From assembly GCA_964480725.1 (NCBI GenBank), contig CAYZQO010000006.1, positions 68,496-132,495 of the forward strand: a DNA stretch of 64,000 nucleotides. The letters run 5' to 3'. Of the stretch, positions 58,470 through 64,000 are shown in pieces. How positions within the stretch are numbered: position 1 is the first letter of the stretch; each line of letters opens with the position of its first letter. The position numbers and the translations under genes are program-made. The notes beneath the pieces are model-generated. The model saw nothing but the letters and a program-made list of their open reading frames with translations. It had not been told where the DNA came from and made no database searches. Source of the stretch: JAFGBI01 sp964480725. GTDB taxonomy: Bacteria > Myxococcota_A > Polyangia > Polyangiales > Polyangiaceae.

Positions 58470-60323
58470 TCACACGCCGTCGAGGATGACCCCGACGATG
58501 TCCGTGTCGTAGGTCTGGGCGCTGTGATAGGTGCCGCGCATCCAGAGGAGCACCGTCCGGTCGCTGTCCCAGGAGGGCACCACCGGCCGCAGGTTGTCCT
58601 GGGTGGAGTTTTGCGTGATGGCCGTCCACTCGAAGGTCTGCCCCTCGTCGCAGGTGGTCCCGCGCCAGATCTCGTGCTTGGCGAAGGTGGTGCTGTCGTC
58701 GCGCGGATCGGTGGTCGTCGAGATGTAGATGGTGTTCGGGTTGTTGGGGTGGAGCGCGCCGAGGCCGGTGTAGTCCTGCTCGGAGTCGTAGAGCTTGTGC
58801 CCCGCGTTCACCAGGTAGGTGCTCTTCCACGCGGTCCCGTCGAACCGCGCGTAGCCGAAGCGCTTGTCCGGATCGTCGGTGTTGCCGTTGGCCCGTCCCG
58901 TGAAGATGAGCGCGATCGTCCCGTCCGGATAGCGCATCAGATCGCAGTTCCAGAGGTGCGTCAGGGTCGCGGAGCCGAGGCGCGAGCCGGTGGCGAAGAG
59001 CTTGGTGAAGCGGGTGACGTCCTCGGCGTTTCCGTCGAGCAAGTTGTCGTCGATCTGCGCGCCGCTCGAGTCGAAGACCTTCCCGTCCGCCACGTACCCG
59101 TGATAGAGGCTGTTGTCGAAGTCGCGGGGGTGCGCCTCGGTCCCGACGAAGTCGATGCGATCGACGTCGTTGCCCCAGTATTTGTAGTACCCGGCGACGT
59201 AGCCAACCGTGGCGGTGCTCGTCAAACGTCCGGCGTAGCTCCAGCTGGAGCCGTCGTCGGACACGAGCAGGTTGGGGCTCGTCTCGGTCGAGCGGACGAA
59301 GTTGTAGAGCTGGTCCCCCATGTGCCAGAGGTTCGAGTAGCTCACCGTCCGGTTCGCCGGGGTGGGGCACCCGTGGCCGCTCCAATCGAAGGCTTGCCGC
59401 GAGCCCCAGCTCCCGTTCTGGTAGATATTGTAGTAACTATTACAGTCGTCGTTGTGAGTCGTATAGACCGCGACGTACCGGTCCTGCCCCACCTTGGAGA
59501 TGGCGGCGGTGTTGTGATCGTCCGGGTTCAGGTCCCCTAGCGTGCTCCGCTGGGGGGCGCCGCCGCCGACCAGGTCATACAGCGTGGCCTCGACGTTCCC
59601 GTTTCGCCCCCCGTTGATGGCAACGGAGCCAATGATCAGACGGTCCGCCTCCGCATCCACGATGGCGCGCTCGTCCTGGTACCAGCACCAGCCGCCGTCG
59701 TCGTTGAACGTGATCACCTCGCCCGGGGTCGCCACGGTCCCGCAGGCGATGGTGCCGACGCCGCCGCCACCCGTTCCCTGCAGACCACCCGTCCCCTCGC
59801 CGCCGACACCGCCGTCGCCACCGGACTGCGGCGCGACTCCGCCTTCGCCGGCACCGCCCATCGGGGGCGCACCCGCGCCGCTGCCGCCCGCGCCGCCCGA
59901 TACCAGAACCCCGCCCGTGTCAGAGCCACCGGACGTCACGACCCCGCCCGTACCGGCGCCACCAGTCGTGACCACGCCGCCCGACGTCTCCAGGCCGCCC
60001 GAGCCCGCGCCACCCGTCGTCGCGCCACCCGTGCCACCGGTCAGCACCAGCCCACCCGTGCCGCCGGTCGGCAAGGTTCCGCCACTCCCGAGGCCACCCG
60101 TCGACGGCGCGCCCCCTGACCCGGTCGCACCCGTCGCCAGGCCGCCCAGGCCACCGCTGGGCACTCCCCCGATGCCCAGGCCGCCGGTGCCCGTGCCGCC
60201 CATGCCGCCGAGCACGCCGGAACCGCCCGATGACGTGCCGCCGACGCCCTCCACATCGTCGTCGGAGCCGCCACAGCCGATGGTGACGAGGAGAAACCAT
60301 ACCGCGTGGGGTGTTCTACTCAT
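58470..60323 (-). CDS. BNR_4-type secreted lipoprotein
   Basis: 617 residues. Lipobox VTIGC, then about 170 residues of Gly/Thr repeats (GTGGLGIGG type) and from about 195 a propeller domain of the BNR_4 family: VITFNDDGGWCWYQDERAIVD, GDLNPDDHNTAAIS, YVAVYTTHNDD, WHMGDQLYNFVRS, TEAHPRDFDNSLYHGYV, HLWNCDLMRYPDGTIALIFTGR and PVVPSWDSDRTVLLWMRGTY. The opening DDGAWCWFxDER pattern is typical. Family members occur beside polysaccharide-degrading enzymes and some are lyases; here it may complement the GH53 enzyme 11 kb away. The exact reaction is not predictable. Confidence 0.88.
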   Translation of the reverse strand: MSRTPHAVWFLLVTIGCGGSDDDVEGVGGTSSGGSGVLGGMGGTGTGGLGIGGVPSGGLGGLATGATGSGGAPSTGGLGSGGTLPTGGTGGLVLTGGTGGATTGGAGSGGLETSGGVVTTGGAGTGGVVTSGGSDTGGVLVSGGAGGSGAGAPPMGGAGEGGVAPQSGGDGGVGGEGTGGLQGTGGGGVGTIACGTVATPGEVITFNDDGGWCWYQDERAIVDAEADRLIIGSVAINGGRNGNVEATLYDLVGGGAPQRSTLGDLNPDDHNTAAISKVGQDRYVAVYTTHNDDCNSYYNIYQNGSWGSRQAFDWSGHGCPTPANRTVSYSNLWHMGDQLYNFVRSTETSPNLLVSDDGSSWSYAGRLTSTATVGYVAGYYKYWGNDVDRIDFVGTEAHPRDFDNSLYHGYVADGKVFDSSGAQIDDNLLDGNAEDVTRFTKLFATGSRLGSATLTHLWNCDLMRYPDGTIALIFTGRANGNTDDPDKRFGYARFDGTAWKSTYLVNAGHKLYDSEQDYTGLGALHPNNPNTIYISTTTDPRDDSTTFAKHEIWRGTTCDEGQTFEWTAITQNSTQDNLRPVVPSWDSDRTVLLWMRGTYHSAQTYDTDIVGVILDGV

Positions 60324-60531
60324 GGTGGCGAAGCTCTCTTTTTCTGGGGGCGCTTCTCATTCCCGGATCGCCCCGTGATGATCGCCCTCCTTCCCCGCTG
60401 ATCCGCCCATTCCATCCGCCTGGAACGTAAAACTTCGCTGTGAATATCCCAACCAGGGCAAAGCCGTCCGTGGCTTCCCCGACCGAGGTGCGGAGCCAGC
60501 GACGCGGCGATGAGCCGCAGCCACGGCCGCG
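60324..60531. other. Short intergenic stretch upstream of the BNR_4-type gene
   Basis: 208 bp that separate two minus-strand lipoprotein genes. AAAAAGAGAG just ahead of the BNR_4-type gene start (on the minus strand) is its likely ribosome binding site. No gene or strong hairpin is seen. Confidence 0.4.
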
Positions 60532-61719
60532 TCAGCTCGAGCTCCAGGGATCCGGGAGCACGAACGGGCCGCTGACCTCCGAGCCGTCCGCAGTGGTGAG
60601 CAGAATGCCCCCCTCGAGCTGGCCGTCGGCGCGCGTCCGAATGGAGAGGAAGCCGCCCGTCACCGTGAGCTCGATCTGCTCTCCGGGGAAGAACGCGACG
60701 CGATCTACCAGTGGAGGCGCAAGCCCATCGGAGAGCGGTTCGAATCCGTAGGTGGCCATCGCGAGGGGGAGCTCGACCGGTGGGGTCATCAGCATCACCG
60801 TCACGATCACCTCGTCCTCCTCGTCCTCGGTATCGACGTCGTCGTACCGCCACCGAAGCTCGAATTCCGTGCGGTTGTAGCCGCCAACGTACGATGAGCC
60901 GGTGACCGTCAAGGTGACCGACTCCACCGGACGCTCGCCGCCGGAGACCGTCATCCCGAGCGGCGGAGCGGCACAGGAGCAGGTGGGGCAGCCCAAGGGG
61001 TCCAGCCACTCGCCGGCGGGGCAGAGGAAGTCGCAGTCGAGGTCAGCGCATTGCACGGGGAAGACGAGCTGACAGCTCCCGTCCGGCGCGCCGACACAGC
61101 TCGCGCTCGTGACCTCGGAGTCGTCGAGGCAAAGGCCCATCTCGGCGCAGGCCTCGGGCTCCGAGAAGGACTGCCAATTGGGGTGCGCCTCGTACTCGTC
61201 CAGGTACGCCTTGTTGATCGCACGCCGGGTCGCGCCGCAGCAGTGGTCGTAGGGGACGACGATGCACTCCAAGTCCTCCCCACACCGAACCAGATCCGCC
61301 TCCGTGAGCGGCGCCTCGCCCCCCGCGCCGGCGCCGCCCGTGTCCGGCTGGGTGCCACCCGTGGGCTGGGTGCCACCCGTGGGCTGGGTGCCACCCGCAG
61401 GCTGCGTGCCGCCCGTGGGCGGCGTGCCACCGCCAGCGGGCAGCGCGCCGCCCGCCGGCGTGGAGCCCCCACCCGGTGTGGAGCCGCCCGGCGTGAAGCC
61501 GCCGACCCCGACACCACCCGTCGCGATGCCGCCACCGATCGCCCCGCCTTCGCCGGCATCGCCCTCGCCGGTCGCGCCGCCGCTCGTCGCACCACCGACG
61601 CCATTCCCCCCGCCGTCCTCCGCGCCATCCCGGTCGACCCGGCCGCCGCAGGCGGCGACGGCGACCATCGCGGCGAACAGCCCCCCCACGCGCAGCCTCC
61701 TTGAGCTCAGAAGGATCAT
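60532..61719 (-). CDS. Gly/Thr-rich lipoprotein with Cys module and beta domain
   Basis: 395 residues from the ATG at 61719. Lipobox VAVAAC, a Gly/Thr/Pro spacer of about 120 residues with TQPTGG repeats, then a Cys-rich domain (about 140-260: VRCGEDLECIVVPYDHCCG, SEPEACAEMGLCLDD, VQCADLDCDFLCPAGEWLDPLGCPTCSC) and a C-terminal beta domain (VESVTLTVTGSSYVGGYNRTEFEL, FFPGEQIELTVTGGFLSIRT). The CPTCSC motif recalls antistasin-like modules. No enzyme motif. It shares export style with the BNR_4-type and GH53 proteins. Confidence 0.78.
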   Translation of the reverse strand: MILLSSRRLRVGGLFAAMVAVAACGGRVDRDGAEDGGGNGVGGATSGGATGEGDAGEGGAIGGGIATGGVGVGGFTPGGSTPGGGSTPAGGALPAGGGTPPTGGTQPAGGTQPTGGTQPTGGTQPDTGGAGAGGEAPLTEADLVRCGEDLECIVVPYDHCCGATRRAINKAYLDEYEAHPNWQSFSEPEACAEMGLCLDDSEVTSASCVGAPDGSCQLVFPVQCADLDCDFLCPAGEWLDPLGCPTCSCAAPPLGMTVSGGERPVESVTLTVTGSSYVGGYNRTEFELRWRYDDVDTEDEEDEVIVTVMLMTPPVELPLAMATYGFEPLSDGLAPPLVDRVAFFPGEQIELTVTGGFLSIRTRADGQLEGGILLTTADGSEVSGPFVLPDPWSSS

Positions 61720-61921
61720 CGTGCCTCGACTGTAGCGCCATCCGTCGCGCCCTTCACCGCTCACGGGGCCACGGCCGTGATCTGGGGCCCCGTCACCCCG
61801 CGCGCTTCCTCCTCCTGGAACACCGTCGAGAAATACTGGACGGGCGCTGGCCCGGCCCTCATCTTTCCGGCGCCCGCGGGGTCGGTCACACCGCCCCAGA
61901 GCAGCGACGGAAAGGGAGTCC

Positions 61922-63814
61922 TTGAAGACGACGAGGGAATCACCGGGCGGCAAGCCCAGCACCCCAGCCGGGCGGGAGGCACGGGCGACCGGGCCGCTGC
62001 GCATCACACCCGCGGGCTTTGGGCTGGTTCGCGTCGGCGAGGAGAATGTCCTCGTCGGCGCCGGCGGGCTCCGCGACGCCATCGACGAGGATCAGGTCGA
62101 GATCGAGCTAACGGGCCGCGGTGAACGCGGCCCCCGGGGTCGCGTGGTGCGCGTGCTCGCGCGCCAGGTGCGCCGCCTCACGGGGGTGATGGAAGGGGGC
62201 CGGTTCGTCGCCGACGATCGGCGCGTCCCGAGGCCCCTCCGCGTGGACGCCTGGGCCGAGACGGGCTCGGCTTCGTCGGTCGTGGTGGGCGTCGAGGTGC
62301 TCGCCGTGGTCGATCCGACGCTGCCCGAAGTAAAACGGGTCCGCGAGTTCGGCGCGCGCGGCACGCCGCGCGTCGAAGAGGACGCGCTCCTCTGGCGCGA
62401 GGGCCTCACCGAGGCATTCCCCGACGATGCGCTCGCGGAGGCCGACGCGGCGGTGAGCTCCGTGTACTCCGCAAGGAGCAACGCGCGAGCGGACCTCCGC
62501 GGGGTCTCGTTCGTCACGATCGACCCGGCGACCGCCGAGGATCACGACGACGCGCTCTTCGCGCACCGCGGCCCCGGCGGGAGCGCCCGTGTCTTCGTCG
62601 CCATCGCCGACGTGGGCGCCTTCGTTCGTGAAGGGGGCGCCCTCGACCTCGCGGCCCGGAGCCGCGGGGCCTCCCTATACTTTCCCTCCCGTGTCCTGCC
62701 CATGCTACCGCCCTCGCTCTCGAGCGGAGCGGCGTCGCTGCTGCCTGGCGAGGACCGCGCCGCGATGGTCCTCGAGGTACGCTTCGACGCCTCGCTGACG
62801 GTGACCCACTCGCGCCTCGTCCCGGCGCTGATCCGCTCGCGCGCGAAGCTGACCTACGACGACGCCGCGGAGGTCCTCGAAGCCAGGGGCGCCGGCGGTC
62901 CGGCCGAGGCGCGGGCACACGCCGAAACCCTCCTCGTCCTCGACGACCTCGCGCAGCGCCTGCGGGAGCGGCGCCGCGCGCGCGGCGCCATCGTCGTGGA
63001 CACACCCGAGGTGCGGATCGATCTGGATCCCGCGCGCGGGCTGCCGACCCGGATCTCGCGGGTGCCGTCCTCCCCTTGGCTCGCGCGGGCTCATCAGCTC
63101 GTGGAGGAGCTGATGCTGCTGGCCAACGAGACGGTGGCCGCAGACCTCGAGCAGCGCGGGGTCGACGCGCTCTTCCGGGTTCACTCGGCGCCGAGCGACG
63201 AGCGTGCCCTGCGCATCGTCGAGGCCGCGCGCCGCCAGGGGGTCGAGCTCGATGCTTCGGTGACGCTGGACGCGACGGCGCTTCGAGACGTGATCAAGAA
63301 CCTGCCCGACCCCAAGGTGCGCGACGAGCTCGCCGCCATGTTCCTCGAGGCCATGCCGGGAGCCCTGTACGCGGCGCGGCGGTACGACCACTTCGCCCTG
63401 GCGTCGAGGCAGTACGTGCACTTCACGTCGCCCATCCGCCGCTACGCTGACCTGACGATCCATCGTTCGCTCCGCGCCACTCTCCCTGACCAGCCGCCGG
63501 CCTCGGTTTCGCTCGATCCCGAGATCGTCAACTCGACGCAGCAGCGAGCGCGGAGCATCCAGCGCGAGATCGGGGACCTCTACGCCGCGCTGCTGATGCG
63601 ATCACGAAGGGGGGACGAGCTCACCGGCATCGTGCTTCGGGTCCTGAAGCAGCAGGTGCTCGTCGTGCTGGACGAGCCGGCCGTCGTCGTCCGGTGCCCG
63701 CTACCCGCGAGCGCGGTCGCCGAGGGCGCGGAGGTGCACGTCGTCGTCGCCGAGGTGTCGATCGCTCGTCGCGAGGTCGAGGCCGTGCTCTTGCCGGGGC
63801 TCGAGCCAGAGTGA
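61922..63814 (+). CDS. RNase II/R-family exoribonuclease
   Basis: 630 residues from a TTG at 61922, preceded by GGAAAGGGAG at 8 nt. A short cold-shock-like N-terminus (TGPLRITPAGFGLVRVGEENV) precedes the RNB catalytic domain: FVTIDPATAEDHDDALF holds the metal-binding Asp cluster (DPxxAxDhDDA), VFVAIADVGAFVREG, YFPSRVLPMLPPSLSSGAASLLPGEDR, ALYAARRYDHFALASRQYVHFTSPIRRYADL. The C-terminal S1-like part is short. It is smaller than E. coli RNase R (about 800 residues) and lacks its basic tail. 3'-5' degradation of RNA. Confidence 0.92.
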   Translation: MKTTRESPGGKPSTPAGREARATGPLRITPAGFGLVRVGEENVLVGAGGLRDAIDEDQVEIELTGRGERGPRGRVVRVLARQVRRLTGVMEGGRFVADDRRVPRPLRVDAWAETGSASSVVVGVEVLAVVDPTLPEVKRVREFGARGTPRVEEDALLWREGLTEAFPDDALAEADAAVSSVYSARSNARADLRGVSFVTIDPATAEDHDDALFAHRGPGGSARVFVAIADVGAFVREGGALDLAARSRGASLYFPSRVLPMLPPSLSSGAASLLPGEDRAAMVLEVRFDASLTVTHSRLVPALIRSRAKLTYDDAAEVLEARGAGGPAEARAHAETLLVLDDLAQRLRERRRARGAIVVDTPEVRIDLDPARGLPTRISRVPSSPWLARAHQLVEELMLLANETVAADLEQRGVDALFRVHSAPSDERALRIVEAARRQGVELDASVTLDATALRDVIKNLPDPKVRDELAAMFLEAMPGALYAARRYDHFALASRQYVHFTSPIRRYADLTIHRSLRATLPDQPPASVSLDPEIVNSTQQRARSIQREIGDLYAALLMRSRRGDELTGIVLRVLKQQVLVVLDEPAVVVRCPLPASAVAEGAEVHVVVAEVSIARREVEAVLLPGLEPE

Positions 63815-63918
63815 CCGGGCGGCAGGCTCCGACCGACGCGAGCCGCCTGGACCGGAGAATTCGACGCTCCTTCCGGGGCCCGGGAACATCTCGACCTCCG
63901 CGCGACTCGTACCCCGTC

Positions 63919-64000
63919 GTGCCCAGGCTCGTGCGCTCGCCGTCGCTCGTCGGGTGGCTGTTGCTCGGCGCCTGCGGCACGCCGCTCACCCCGCGACCGC
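63919..64000 (+). CDS. Start of a putative lipoprotein gene (truncated by window edge)
   Basis: From a GTG at 63919 the frame reads PRLVRSPSLVGWLLLGACGTPL, a basic start, short hydrophobic run and LLGAC lipobox. Only 27 codons are in the window, so nothing can be said about the function, and the start is provisional. Confidence 0.45.
   Translation, partial: MPRLVRSPSLVGWLLLGACGTPLTPRP

Noticed and set aside
60738..60756. GGTTCGAATCC, resembling a tRNA T-arm
   Set aside because: It lies inside the coding frame of the lipoprotein at 60532-61719 and has no other tRNA parts.

Overview
The window is very GC-rich and almost fully packed with genes. It looks like chromosomal DNA of a myxobacterium or a close relative (Myxococcota). 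The evidence is cysteine-rich Stig1-type repeat proteins, a MYXO-CTERM-like C-terminus, many Gly/Thr-rich lipoproteins, von Willebrand A lipoproteins, eukaryotic-like Ser/Thr kinases (one fused to an ATPase and TPR-like repeats), and hotdog, macro-domain and zf-TFIIB housekeeping genes. I see no phage, transposase, CRISPR array or tRNA. Most long open frames opposite the genes are shadows caused by high third-position GC.

Layout. 1-13 kb: a truncated Stig1-repeat/arylsulfotransferase-like lipoprotein, an acyl-CoA thioesterase, a decayed Stig1-type pseudogene, a metallophosphoesterase, a kinase-like protein lacking key catalytic residues, a macro-domain protein, a zf-TFIIB protein, a large membrane protein, a short RecQ helicase and a degenerate receiver protein. 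13-15 kb: a promoter driving two DUF4398-type lipoproteins, the second with an OmpA domain. 15-22 kb (minus strand): a LysM protein, a CcsA/HemX-like protein, hemA and hemC; the last three overlap by GTGA junctions. 22-27 kb: pssA, an ABC-F ATPase, a glutaredoxin-like lipoprotein and a DUF1444-like lipoprotein. 27-35 kb: a small kinase, glyA, a giant kinase-ATPase-TPR protein and hemL. 35-43 kb: non-coding RNA candidates, surface lipoproteins including two vWA proteins, glycyl-tRNA synthetase, a gene remnant, yacG and hslO. 43-53 kb: thiC with a TPP riboswitch, a SMUG1-type uracil-DNA glycosylase, a GH53 galactanase lipoprotein, mepA, an M28 peptidase, lgt with a long charged tail, and dapB. 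54-64 kb: a MYXO-CTERM protein, a Cys-rich lipoprotein, an ECF-type sigma/anti-sigma pair, a BNR_4-type lipoprotein, another Gly/Thr-rich lipoprotein, an RNase II/R enzyme and the first codons of a further lipoprotein.

Functional themes. Haem synthesis is split between a coupled hemA-hemC unit (C5 pathway) and hemL about 15 kb away. Many genes make secreted lipoproteins with low-complexity spacers ahead of a functional domain; lgt, needed to lipidate them, is also here. Eukaryotic-like signalling is represented by three kinase-fold proteins with different degrees of active-site change.

The most novel signal is a dispersed element of about 165-190 bp present three times (27.3 kb, 35.5 kb and, inverted, 55.9 kb), always between genes. 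All copies share a conserved 3' half of about 85 nt and the same stems, whose pairs change in a compensating way between copies. A TAGA box lies at a similar distance before the first stem. It looks like an undescribed structured RNA or RNA-like repeat family. A second RNA candidate ending in a textbook terminator lies just before copy B.
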